A model generated the notes under the pieces. It saw only the letters and a list, made by a program, of their open reading frames with translations. It did no database searches and was not told where the DNA came from. 64,000 nucleotides of DNA from Macrostomum hystrix. Its lineage: Eukaryota > Platyhelminthes > Macrostomidae. This document shows positions 11,101 through 20,891 of this stretch, one piece after another (the stretch's first letter is position 1; each line of letters opens with the position of its first letter). Location: assembly GCA_950097015.1 (NCBI GenBank), contig CATNEN010000038.1:23511001-23575000 (forward strand), written 5' to 3'. The position numbers were made by a program, and so were the translations under genes.

Positions 11101-14100
11101 TGGAGAACATCGCCGAGCTTGACTCTCTGCTAGACCACACCAGTCAGGGACAAATCGACGATAAAGTTGACGCAACAGTCGACCTGCCAGTCTTCTCTCC
11201 GGCTATCGCCGCTGACAATGTCGAATCGTCTTCGCCGACGGAGGTCAACCGGATTGCCAAGTTTCGCTGGTCGTCCTTCGCCCGCTGCCACCGGCCCAGT
11301 CTGCAGCTGCAGGACGCCCAGATCGCGGCGCTGACGGTGGCGCAGATGCAAGAGGCGAAAAGCTCCGCGTTTGTCGAACTAAACCGGGTTGTGAGGGACC
11401 ACTGTCCGCCTAGCAAGTCTTTGTTGTCCTGGTAAGCAAGTCATGCTATATGAATCATATGTCTTTGTCATCTTCCTCAAAGCTTTGGGGGTGAGTGGCA
11501 GAGTAGTCTGACGCGTTTGCCTGTCGCACGAAGGTCACAGAGCTCGATTCCGCCTTCCGGAGAGAAGGCTTGGGGGCTTGTGATGCAAAATAAGCCCTTG
11601 AGGGCCAACCTCCAAGGCACAGTGAGTGTACACTGCCTGAAGATGAGAAAATCAGGGCAGATGTACACACCTGTGTGAGCATGTGCTCAGGAGTCAGCGA
11701 AATGGGCGGAAGTGCCTCCTCGCTGGCTACGGATCTAGTGTCACCAAATGATGTGCCATTCCTGCAATTGTAATTATTACTGATAACTATTTTTATTTTC
11801 CTTAAACAGGTTCAAGCCAAAAGTGTTCCGGCGTCAAAAATCTGTACTTATCAACGTCGGTACAGTGACGAGCGACTGTGAAAAACAGCAGCAGCAGCAG
11901 CAGGCTGTGAATGAGGTGTTCGGTGTGCCATTGTCTACAGTGCAGATCAAATGCGGCCAGCCCCTACCAGCTGGAGTTGTACACCTGATGCGACAGCTTC
12001 GCAGGTGAGTATGAGCAGAACTGCCTCCTCGTTGCTCATCTAAGTCGTTGCCTAAAAGTAATAAAATGCAACTTTAATTTCGAATAGGTGCGGCGTGGCG
12101 GCGCACGGGATTTTCCGTCGAGCCGGCGGTCGGGCTCGAGTAGCCGCATTGAAATCCCAACTGGACGCTAATCCTGATTTCGCCGACTTTGCCCAGTACC
12201 AGCCCTACGACCTGGCCGACCTAGTCAAGATGTACCTAAGGGAACTTCCTGAGTGTCTAACTACACAGCGCTTGTCACCAACTTTGATGGACATATTCAC
12301 CTACGTTGACTTGGCTGAAACTAGGCTGCTGGCTATGCAGGTAACACATTTGAGCACAAGTAAAGTGTAAAACTGGACCTATTCGAAGTCCCAACTGGAC
12401 CCATTCAATGTGGACTTATTCAAAGGCCAAACTCAACCTATTGAGAGCCCATTCACTAGTCTATTGATGGCAGCATGAAAAAGAGCATATTTGATTTTTT
12501 TAACCTTTGCATTCCAGAGCGCCATGCTGCTACTGCCGGACGAGAATCGCGAGGTTCTACAGGCTCTGCTATATTTTCTAAACGATTTCGCGGACTGCGC
12601 CGAGACTTCGCAGATGGGCGCATCGAACCTGGCTGTGTGCCTGGCTCCGTCGCTGTTTTACTTTCCTCACGAGGCGGCCACCGGTCTGCGAATTGGCGGC
12701 GTCGGGGCAGTGCCACCGCGACGATTGAGACGGGCGACAGGTGAGAGAGAGCCTACTTAAAGTAGCGAAGCAAGACGGGGCTCTTGATTTTAGCTATGAT
12801 TCATCGTTTATGGATAAGTTAGAATTCATCTAATGTACATCTGCGATGAGTCATCTAATGTACATCTGCGATGAGTCATCCAATGTACATCTGCGATTAT
12901 TTATCTAATGTACATCTGCGATGATTCCTCTAGTATACATATGTGATGAGTTATCAAATGTACATCTGCGATGAGTCATCAAAAACGTACACACGCCTCG
13001 TTTTCAGCTTGCCTCGCCCGATTTGTTGCCTTTTAGCACTGCCAAGCAAAACTAGGGTGATAGTTTAAAAAAAGACAGTGTACACAACACCAAGCAATGA
13101 AATCTTATCCATTGGCAGGTGTACCAGACGCCAGAGATCTAGCCGATCATCAAGCTGCCACCGCGTGTCTAACCTTCATGATAGAATCTTGCCACCAGCT
13201 GTTCATGCTGCCAAGTACAATGCACTCGAAGCAGCAGCAGCAGAAGCAGCCAATAAATAAGCTACCACAGCAGCCGCTAAGTCTGGACACGGTGGCGCCG
13301 AGAGACTCCAAGGGTCAGCGGCATTGCTTCTCATTCGCTGAGAATCACAGCCAGTCGCTTGCCAGGGAGTGTCACGGCTACACCAGCTCGTCCGCGTCGG
13401 CCGCATCATCAGCGGCGGCCATATGGCGACTATTTAGCCAACGCAGCGGAGTTGACACATTTTATAGGTGCGTCGGAGACGGCCATCCGCTTCGGCTATG
13501 GAAGGCCGTCATTGGAATTGACGCAGATCCTATTGATGTGCTCAACAAGATTGTGACGGACAGGTGAGTAGTGCTTTCATTTTGGAAACATTCTTGATAA
13601 TTGAGTAGACAGATATAAACTGCTCAAACTACCATTAGTTTGAAGGGGAAATACTGTCGAAACAGACGGCAAGTCTATGCAAAGACAGGGAAATCCGAAG
13701 ACAGGGAAATCCGAAGATAGGGAAATCCGAAGTCAGGGAAATCCGAAGTCAGGGAAATCCGAAGTCAGGGAAATCCGAAGATAGTGAAATCCGAAGATAG
13801 GGAAATCCGAAGATAGGGAAATCCGAAGATAGGGAAATCCGAAGACAGGGAAATCCGAAGATAGGGAAAACCGAAGATAGGGAAATCCGAAGATAGGGAA
13901 ATCCAGAAGACAGGGAAATCCGAAGTCAGGGAAATCCGAAGTCAGGGAAATCCGAAGTCAGGGAATTCTTAACCAGACAGAAACAGGAAAACCCAACCCG
14001 ATGACATGGAAATCTTACAATATAAAATTCCGAATAATATAAAATTCTATCCAAAAACATGTAAATCCAAAGACATGGAAATCCTTCCTGAGGACAGGGA

Positions 14101-14964
14101 AATACTTTCCAGATACACGTAAATCCGAAAAAATGGAATTTTTAGCCAGAGACTGGGAAATCCAAAGACAGGGAAATCCGAAGATAGGGAAATCCGAAGA
14201 CAGGGAAATCCGAAGATAGGGAAATCCGAAGACAGGGAAATCCGAAGATAGGGAAATCCGAAGAAAGGAAATCCGAAGATAAGGAAATCCGAAGACAGGG
14301 AAATCCGAAGACAGGTAAATCCGAAGACAGGGAAATCCGAAGATAGGGAAATCCGAAGATAGGGAAATCCGAAGATAGGGAAATCCGAAGACAGGGAAAT
14401 CCGAAGATAGGGAAATCCGAAGATAGGGAAATCCGAAGACAGGGAAATCCGAAGATAGGGAAATCCGAAGACAGGGAAATCCGAAGACAGGAAATCCTAC
14501 CACTAATCGAATCAAACACGAATCCAACGCAAAACATGCCGTACAGGCCCAGCTGGGACCCGGATATCCACACGGTCCAGACCATCGAGACCATAGACGA
14601 CAGCGCCGACGTAGTCCGCTTCGGCGTTGCTTCGCCTCCGGCACAGCCGCCGCGCGAAGCCTGCCTGCTGAGAACTTGGCGCTCGGACAGCGCCAGCAGT
14701 CACCGCCTGCACTCGATATCCGTGCAGATGCAGCCGAGTCATCAGACCCTGCAGGTTCACGTGCTGACTGAGGACTGGCTGGTGGAGAGGATCTCGGCCA
14801 GCGGTCGTACGCCGATCGGAGGTCGCTGCCGAGTGACGCTGCTGTCCCGAGTGGACGTCAGAGGACGAAGCGTTGATTGGTACAATCGGATCTGGGGACA
14901 CAGCATCGCAAGGGTGTTGGTTCACCTGAGAAAGGCGTTCGCTTCGCAGCCTGCAATAAAATAG
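5064..14964 (+). CDS. DLC1/STARD13-type RhoGAP and START domain protein
   Basis: GTPase-activating protein of the DLC family (DLC1, STARD13, STARD8; fly crossveinless-c), expected to inactivate Rho at adhesions and cortex. Eight exons: 5,064-5,389; 5,918-6,020; 10,979-11,431; 11,810-12,004; 12,088-12,340; 12,518-12,740; 13,119-13,563; 14,547-14,964. All junctions are GT-AG and phases agree; about 804 codons. An upstream exon is likely because the frame is open before the first ATG (5,077); no SAM domain is visible. Exon 1 carries a CAG-encoded polyQ run. The RhoGAP domain (exons 4-7) starts near FGVPL, has the arginine-finger segment GIFRRAGG, then LLPDENREVLQALLYFL and NLAVCLAPSLF, all typical of DLC proteins. 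The START domain follows (PLRLWKAVIG, LLRTWRS, RVDVRGRSVDWYNRIWGH) and ends normally. An AATAAA lies about 95 nt after the stop (15,060). Intron 2 hosts a nested tetraspanin gene. Confidence 0.9.
5122..5157 (+). repeat. Coding (CAG)12 trinucleotide run
   Basis: Uninterrupted CAG repeats in the first recognised exon of the DLC-like gene, flanked by cat codons, encoding a polyglutamine run. The antisense Ala-rich frame is a shadow. Confidence 0.9.
6332..6770 (-). pseudogene. Decayed Tc1/mariner-superfamily transposase relic
   Basis: On the minus strand one frame reads a helix-turn-helix-like segment (RRKEGFKRYQEV, then KVDEVTKASLQNKLELEN). A second frame, overlapping near 6,490, reads REYADFMLHLD followed by VYLDETGFNLWLRRSQGRS and a stop at 6,334-6,332. 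The DETGFN...GRS..G pattern is the first-aspartate region of IS630/Tc1-type DDE transposases. The two parts are out of frame and the rest of the catalytic domain is missing, so this is a dead fragment. It lies in intron 2 of the DLC-like gene, downstream of the nested tetraspanin. No terminal inverted repeats were found. Family-level assignment is from remembered motifs only. Confidence 0.5.
7310..10494 (-). CDS. Tetraspanin nested antisense in an intron
   Basis: Four-pass membrane protein of the tetraspanin family, a plasma-membrane organiser. Five exons on the minus strand: 10,494-10,228; 9,542-9,357; 8,993-8,718; 7,773-7,690; 7,399-7,310. Every exon length is a multiple of three, all introns are phase 0 and GT-AG, giving 300 aa. 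TM1 follows the start (LFGVSLEFLSFLLLSIGI), TM2 ends exon 1 (VLAICSTLVGLCGVVAFC), TM3 is in exon 2 (VFRIALCVLMLLSY). The large loop in exon 3 has the diagnostic CCG (C154, C155), a second CC (C204, C205) and C225; C245 is in exon 4, giving a six-cysteine loop. TM4 spans exons 4 and 5, then a short tail ending NDFD. The whole gene lies inside intron 2 of the DLC-like gene on the opposite strand. Introns 1 and 3 contain minisatellites. The subfamily cannot be fixed by eye. Confidence 0.87.
7450..7689. repeat. Degenerate ccatctctcc repeat
   Basis: Loose tandem repetition of ccatctctcc and relatives, mostly C/T. It fills the tetraspanin intron 4 between exons 5 (7,399) and 4 (7,690). It resembles the tctcatctctccc arrays elsewhere but is much more diverged. 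Confidence 0.8.
7817..8700. repeat. 10-bp minisatellite (cactagaatc), about 88 copies
   Basis: Very regular array of cactagaatc with gactagaatc variants. A rare variant, cactaaaatc, recurs at 7,951, 8,111 and 8,301 within a shared context, showing that blocks of many units were duplicated together. It lies in tetraspanin intron 3 (8,717-7,774) and so also within DLC intron 2. A short region near 8,570-8,640 has 12-bp variants (cactagaagt). Confidence 0.97.
9755..10190. repeat. 22-23 bp minisatellite (acagacaactacagacacc)
   Basis: About 18 copies of a unit combining acagacaactacag with acaccaaa, acacaaaa or gtaacaaaa endings. It occupies most of intron 1 of the tetraspanin gene (10,227-9,543). 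Confidence 0.93.
10640..10920 (+). mobile_element. SINE-1 copy, degraded
   Basis: Recognised by gagctcgattccg, tttggggcgcggccg, gaaggctttggtggcttgtc and, near the 3' end, caggagtcagcgaaatgggc and cttctcgctggctgcg. The tRNA-like head is eroded and part of the middle is replaced or diverged. It lies between the tetraspanin start and exon 3 of the DLC-like gene. Confidence 0.75.
11487..11800 (+). mobile_element. SINE-1 copy filling DLC-like intron 3
   Basis: Nearly complete copy: tRNA-like head from about 11,487, B-box-like gctcgattcc, body with gtcagg-like and agtcagcgaaatgggcgg segments, then an AT-rich tail. The host intron is 11,432-11,809, so the SINE makes up most of it, and the T-rich tail sits directly before the acceptor at 11,808-11,809. 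Confidence 0.85.
12820..12985. repeat. 25-bp minisatellite in DLC-like intron 6
   Basis: Six diverged copies of a 25-bp unit containing aatgtacatctgcgatgag. It lies in the intron between exons 12,518-12,740 and 13,119-13,563. Confidence 0.9.
13678..14497. repeat. 16-bp minisatellite (acagggaaatccgaag), two blocks
   Basis: Tandem 16-bp units with acagg, atagg and gtcagg variants in two blocks (about 13,678-13,965 and 14,150-14,497), separated by a diverged spacer with scattered relics. It lies in the last intron of the DLC-like gene. The antisense frames of about 200 codons are artefacts. Confidence 0.95.
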
Positions 14965-15059
14965 AATAGTGCAGGCTGACTGATTTCAAGCTAAGCTTTT
15001 TAGTATAATTATTTTCCAACATTTATTAACAGCCCGTTGAACCTAGTAGAAATGTTATC

Positions 15060-15560
15060 AATAAAAACACGAGTAAAGGAAATTCAGGGGAAATCCAAAG
15101 GAATTCCAGATAAAACGAAAGTAATTTCGGGGGAAAGCCAAAGGAATTCCAAGGGAATTCGGAAGGAATTCCTGGGGGAATCCAAAGGAATTCCAAGGGA
15201 ATTCGGAAGGAATTCCTGGGGGAATCCAAAGGAATTCTAGATAAAACTAAAGTAATTCCTGGGGGAATCCAAAGGAATTCCAGATAAAACTAAAGTAATT
15301 CCTGGGGAAATCCGAAGGAATTCCAAGGGCATTCCAAATGAATTCTAAGGGAATTTTAAAGGAATTCCAAGGGAATTCTAAAGTATTCCTGGGGAGATAC
15401 AAAATACTTCCAGGGGAAATCCAAAGGAATTCTTGGTCTTGGTTAAATCCAAAGGAATTACAGTGGAAATCCGAAAAAATTCCTGGGGAATTCCAAAGAC
15501 TTCCAGGGGAAATCAGTTGGACTTACGAGGGAAAGGAACTCCGAAGCAATCCAAATTATT
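15060..15560. repeat. Degenerate 28-bp repeat (ggggaatccaaaggaattcc)
   Basis: Imperfect tandem repeat built from ggggaatccaaaggaattcc and related pieces such as agataaaactaaagtaattcc. It decays toward 15,560. It starts just after the stop and poly(A) signal of the DLC-like gene. Confidence 0.85.
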
Positions 15561-16700
15561 TTTTTCAAGAGAATTCCGAGAAAGCTGAATCATACTTCGT
15601 AAATTTTTCGAACGTAAAGATAAGTTAAGTCCTGCAGTTTTATTTGCTTGGATTAATACATTTTGTACTCCTAGCGAAATGAGGCTTGTTAACCAATTTG
15701 TAGCTATGGCATGCCTTTTATTAGATGTTTGAAAGCCAGATAAAAACCTAAATTTAAATCTGCGAGCTTAAATTTAAGAGAAAAAATGTTTTTTTTGGCT
15801 TGCACTGTTTTACAAGCTTTTTCGAAAACTAACGCTTTTGCCTTTTGCTACTATTGGCAGTAATGTTTACTGTATTTATATACAATACGTTTTTCTATTG
15901 ACTAAAATCGTGAACGCACTGTCTCATTTAAACAAAAGAAATGGCACAACTCGAAATCTGTTCCGCTTCCAAAAATAGCTATCACATAATTTGAAATATC
16001 TGCTTTTGAAATATTTATCATCAATGAAATATCCCATATGAAGGAAATAGAAATATTCCATTTTTCTCTTTATCTGTCAACATTGATCAATTTATTCATA
16101 TTTTGATAATTGAAAGCAGACTGATAGTGTACCTTCGCAATCACTAATCATTCAAAGTTAAATGTAAAACACATCTGTAAAAATCGTGAAACAGTTTTGT
16201 TAAAATCACGGCGCAAACGCAAACACGCGATTTTAAATTACAGGGCGACACAATGTTTAGATTATATTTCAATTCTAGACAAAAAACTGAAATTTCTCGA
16301 AGCAATAAAAGTTATTTTTTATGTTTTTAACTTTTTCTATTGTTCACATTTATATTCTATGAAAGATAATTATTTTTGCACTAACCTATCTCAAATGCAC
16401 CAGTGTGTTTTATTATTTGAATAAGTGTAAATAATAAATAAATAATCAGTATATTTAAATAATAACAATGATAGTAAAAATCGTGTAATTATATCTTTTT
16501 AATACTGCTTTTTAGGTGAAAATGTGACAAAAATATTGAATGACAAAAAAACAAAAAACTGACGAAATTCGTGTTAAGACAGAATTCTATTATTGGATTA
16601 GATAACATTTAGTAAGAACCAATATAGTATTAAAGAAACTAATTTGCACATTTTCATGTAGAAATTGAAACAATACGCTGTGACCTGTTATGCTCTGGGC
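15561..16700. other. AT-rich intergenic region, nothing recognised
   Basis: Highly AT-rich sequence with short random frames only. No exon, RNA gene or repeat family could be supported. Confidence 0.55.
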
Positions 16701-16704
16701 ATAA

Positions 16705-17150
16705 CAGACAGAAACAGAACAGAACAGACAAAAACAGAACAGAACAGACAGAAACAGAACAGAACAGACAAAAACAGAACAGAACAGACAGAAACAGAAC
16801 AGAACAGACAGAAAAAGAACAGGACAGACAGAAAAAGAACAGGACAGACAAAAATAGAACAGAACAGACAAAGACAGAACAGAACAGGCAGAAACAGAAA
16901 AACCGGAACAGAACAGACCAAAACAAAAAAAACAGACAAAAACAGAAACGAACAGACGAAAACCGAAAATAACAGACAAAAACAGAACAGAACAGACAGA
17001 AAAAGAACAGGACAGACAAAAACAGAACAGAACAGACAAAAACAGAACAGAACAGACAAAAACAGAACAGAACAGACAAAAACAGAACAGAACAGACAAA
17101 AACAGAACGGAACAGACAAAAACAGAACAAAACAGACAAAAACATAACAG
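16705..17150. repeat. 20-bp minisatellite (acagaacagaacagacaaaa)
   Basis: About 22 copies of a purine/C-rich unit with acagacagaa variants. It lies just downstream of the sulfotransferase stop codon (17,247). Several overlapping frames of 140-170 codons across it are artefacts. Confidence 0.95.
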
Positions 17151-17246
17151 AACTAAAATTGCTTTCTCAAGTGAAATCAGTTTCAGTTAACGAAGAGAAT
17201 CAACTATTGCTAGAAAGTTGCCATAGCAACCAGGATGCCATCCAGC

Positions 17247-18203
17247 TCAGATCTCATAAGTCGGCCTATAGATATGCTCGAACCGTTTCAGATGCTTCTC
17301 AACCAGTTTGTCAATTCGTTGGCTGTCAGTTTCGTTGAAATAATTGCGCCAATCGCCGACGTCGCCTTTGCGATAGAATCCACTGCCGCAGCCGGAACCG
17401 TCCTCGAACAGGTGGCCCATGTCGGAGCCCCTTGCCTGCCGCATCTCGGCGAAGTCCACAGACTGGCAGATTCCTGACAGCAGTTCGTCAGACAGCCTGT
17501 CTGAACAGTCGGACATCAGGAATTTATCCAATCGGCGAATCTCTTCCGCGGTGTTCGACTTGAGCTTCTCGTATTCGACCAGGTGAATCCTGTCGGCTGG
17601 CAATTGTCTAGTTGACAATGCTTCTAGTAGCAATTCTGTGTGCTCAAAATATGAGCCGCCGTCGACAGTGCCAGGCTCAAATAGGCCGGCAAGGAAAGCT
17701 GGGAATGCGCCAGTGTACCTGTAATCCCCGATTCGAGTATAGTGGTGATACAGCGATACCGCGACATCTTTTGGGTTCCGCAAAGGAACAATGATCTTTG
17801 TTGAACAATTTGGTTGCAGAATCTGCTTTGGCAGGAGAGGCAACGGTAGGTGACTATTAAGTACACGAGGAGGTGCAGCAGACTCCAAAACAGGCAGGCC
17901 AACAAACTCCAGCATGAGTTTCTCTTTATTAACTGGTCGATCAACGCACTGTCGGGTAAGCAGAAAGTGACTGATCTCATTTAGCCAATGAGTGCCGCAC
18001 TTAACGTACGCCCAGATCAGCACATCGTCATGTCTAGGCTGAAAATTGGCCAGCAAATTTTCGAGACGCGATTCGATTCCGGTGAAATCCACCACGTAGT
18101 AGCCGCGCCACAGGCGGCACTGGACGGCGTAGCCATCGGAGTCTCGACGCTCAACTTGGCCTTCCAGAGGTACGCCAGTGTCGGGGTCCAGCAGTGGCCT
18201 CAT
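17247..18203 (-). CDS. Cytosolic sulfotransferase (SULT1-like), intronless
   Basis: Transfers sulfate from PAPS to hydroxyl groups of small molecules such as phenols or steroids; cytosolic. The 318-aa protein is close to the family length (about 295-320). The PAPS 5'-phosphosulfate loop is YVKCGTHW (residues 66-73), where most SULTs have YPKSGTTW; the lysine is kept. The likely catalytic histidine is H118 in NSHLPLPLLP. The 3'-phosphate segment is RNPKDVAVS (142-150), followed by LYHHY. The C-terminal signature is RKGDVGDWRNYF (278-289). The coding region has no intron. A strong acceptor (T-rich tract, then AG at 18,218-18,217) leaves only 13 nt before the ATG, suggesting a trans-splice site or a 5' UTR intron. 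Substrate cannot be deduced. It could be a retrogene, though no poly(A) relic was seen. Confidence 0.93.
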   Translation of the reverse strand: MRPLLDPDTGVPLEGQVERRDSDGYAVQCRLWRGYYVVDFTGIESRLENLLANFQPRHDDVLIWAYVKCGTHWLNEISHFLLTRQCVDRPVNKEKLMLEFVGLPVLESAAPPRVLNSHLPLPLLPKQILQPNCSTKIIVPLRNPKDVAVSLYHHYTRIGDYRYTGAFPAFLAGLFEPGTVDGGSYFEHTELLLEALSTRQLPADRIHLVEYEKLKSNTAEEIRRLDKFLMSDCSDRLSDELLSGICQSVDFAEMRQARGSDMGHLFEDGSGCGSGFYRKGDVGDWRNYFNETDSQRIDKLVEKHLKRFEHIYRPTYEI

Positions 18204-18421
18204 TTGCGCTCGAGTACTGGAATTAATGAGCCGAAAATAGAGAAAAAATGATGAGTCGCGCGTTTAATTAAAACTTCGCCAATTAGACTCTGTAGTTAAT
18301 TAATATCAGCAAACGCACTAATTAACTAGCCCAATACATCTTCTGTCAAGCACATAATTGGGCAACTTGACAGGTTCTGCAAGATAATTGCCATTGCTTC
18401 ACGAAAAAAGATGCTACAGGT

Positions 18422-18720
18422 AGGGGGTCAGTGGCAGATGGTCTAACGCGTTTTGCCTCTCTCGCCAAGGTCCCTGAGCTCGATTCCGCGTAAAGAAGGC
18501 TTGTGGGCTTTTCGTACAATTTACGCCATTGAGGGCCAACCTACAAGGCGCAGTGAGAGTGTACACTGCCTGACAATGAGAAAGTCAGGGCAGATGAACA
18601 CACCTGTGTGTCTGTGTGCGTGTGTGCTCAGAAGTCATCGAAATGGGCAGAATTGCCTCCTCTAGTGTCACCAAAATGATGTGCCATTGCCAGCAGCCCT
18701 CCAGCAATTATTATTTTTAT
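18422..18720 (+). mobile_element. SINE-1 copy
   Basis: tRNA-like head from about 18,424 with a B-box-like gctcgattcc, then aggccaacctacaagg-like, gagaaagtcagggcagatg and agtcatcgaaatgggcag segments, and a 3' tail rich in att. It lies about 220 bp upstream of the sulfotransferase start in the opposite orientation. Confidence 0.87.
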
Positions 18721-19967
18721 TATTGCTATTATCAGCTGCAAAAATTGCGCGGTGTATTCTAAGACTGCAGTTAAGCGACGGAACCTACCCTTCAAGCAGG
18801 TCAAATTACCGCCTGAGCTAATAATGGTAGAAAACTGCATCAAGCAATCCATTGGTTATATTTCTAGGGTTTCCCCACAGGCAAGCATGTCTAAAAATAG
18901 CTGCATCTCAAACCCCATTGGCTAAAACAACCGTTCAAGGTCACTTTTCACGCCATAGTTGAGTGTTACATCCTATTCTTCATCGTTGCATGCCGAAAGT
19001 ACATTACTTCAACACCATAAAGTTAAATGTCAAGAAAAAATTATTATGTTCTTGTTTAAAATGAAGCAGAATATTCTTACTATATAAAAGTGCAACTTCT
19101 TGTTTATTTTAGGCCGATGTGTAAAAGAATGCTTTTTTGTTCGGATACAAAATAAAATAGATTTAATAGGCAGCAATGAGAGAGAACTATAAACGAAAAT
19201 TTCTGTTTATTCTTTTCTGTTTCTTGTTTCTTTTAGATAACAAAAAACGCAGGTCAAAAAATTAAGAGAGCATTAAAAAATGGCGGCATTAAAAATAGTG
19301 CGAACGGATACAGACATACTCACACGAGGAAAGTTCCAGTACTCAAACTTTTCTACTTTACTCTTTAGCGACACCAGTTGAAAATGCATGCAGCTTTGTT
19401 ATAAAATGTTATAAAATGACCGCAACTTTTAAATGGTGGGATTTTGAATTCCTATTTTTGTTCCGCCGCTGCATACATTTTTTTCGTTCGAAACAAAAAT
19501 AAATAAGTTTAGTTTTCTTTTGCTTTTTTGTTGCTGTCGCTGCTGCTACTGTTGCTGTTGCTGAAAGACACACTTTTAGAATCGTAGAAGAATAAAAATA
19601 GCAACTGAATTTGAGTGTTTTTTGCATCAGTTCGGCTGTATATAGTCTCCGAGTGCATTTGATTTGATCAATCAATAAATTTATCGGCGAGATGACAACA
19701 CAGACAGTTGAAAGTTTGACAGGGCGAGTAAAGAAAAACTGTTTTTAAAAAAGCGATAATGAAATCCGTTTTTTAATTATTCAAAGAGGAAATTTATTAC
19801 AATGTTGAAAAATGGTAAAGTCTTTGAAAAGAAACATACATTTGAATTAAAGTCAGTTATTAAACTTTGTATACTACTTCGTTAGACTGAAGCACTTGAA
19901 TGGCCATTAGTAAAAAACTGTGAAATAAAACGCTTTAAAGGAAAAGGACTAGAAAATTAGTGCCTTA
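18721..19967. other. Intergenic, nothing recognised
   Basis: AT-rich unique-looking sequence with a short gct/gtt-rich patch near 19,530-19,560. No coding segment is supported. Confidence 0.5.
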
Positions 19968-20650
19968 CAGACACGAGACAGACAGACACAGATGAGACAG
20001 ACAGACACAGATGAGACAGACAGACACAGATGAGACAGACAGACAGAGATGAGACAGACAGACACAGATGAGACAGACACAGATGAGACAGACAGAGATG
20101 AGACAGACAGACACAGATGAGACAGACAGACACAGATGAGACAGACACAGATGAGACAGACAGACAGAGATAAGACACAGACACAAATGAGACAGACACA
20201 GATGAGACAGACAGACACAAATGAGACAGACACAGATGAGACAGACAGACACAAATGAGACAGACACAGATGAGACAGACAGAGATGAGACAGACAGACA
20301 CAGATGAGACAGACACAGATGAGACAGACAGACACAGATGAGACAGACAGACACAGATGAGACAGACAGACACAGATGAGACAGACACAGATGAGACAGA
20401 CAGACACAGATGAGACAGACAGACACAGATGAGACAGACAGACACAGATGAGACAGACAGACACAGATGAGACAGACAGACAGAGATGAGACAGACAGAC
20501 ACAGATGAGACAGACAGACAGAGATAAGACACAGACACAAATGAGACAGACACAGATGAGACAGACAGACAGAGATAAGACACAGACACAAATGAGACAG
20601 ACACAGATGAGACAGACAGACAGAGATAAGACACAGACACAAATGAGACA
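19968..20650. repeat. Minisatellite of agacagacacagatgag type
   Basis: Tandem repeat mixing 17-18 bp units (agacagacacagatgag) with shorter and longer versions (acacagatgagacag, agacagacagagatgag). Near the distal end a larger block ending in agataagacacagacacaa recurs at about 20,168, 20,523, 20,575 and 20,627. It lies downstream of the FBXO33-like gene. Confidence 0.95.
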
Positions 20651-20891
20651 ATATAAACATGAATGGCATCTACGACACCTAGCTAGTTAACGAGATTGAA
20701 AACAAGCATCACAAGCCAAAGAAAATACAAAAAGAACACGCTGCTGATCTATTGTTATTGTTTATAGAGTCATATTATTGCCAGTTCAGACACCACAGAC
20801 GCACCACTGAAATTGCAGACTAACTAATAACAAAAAGAATATCAACTGGGCAGCCTTGCAGTTATAGAAAAGCATGCAGTTAAGCATTAGT

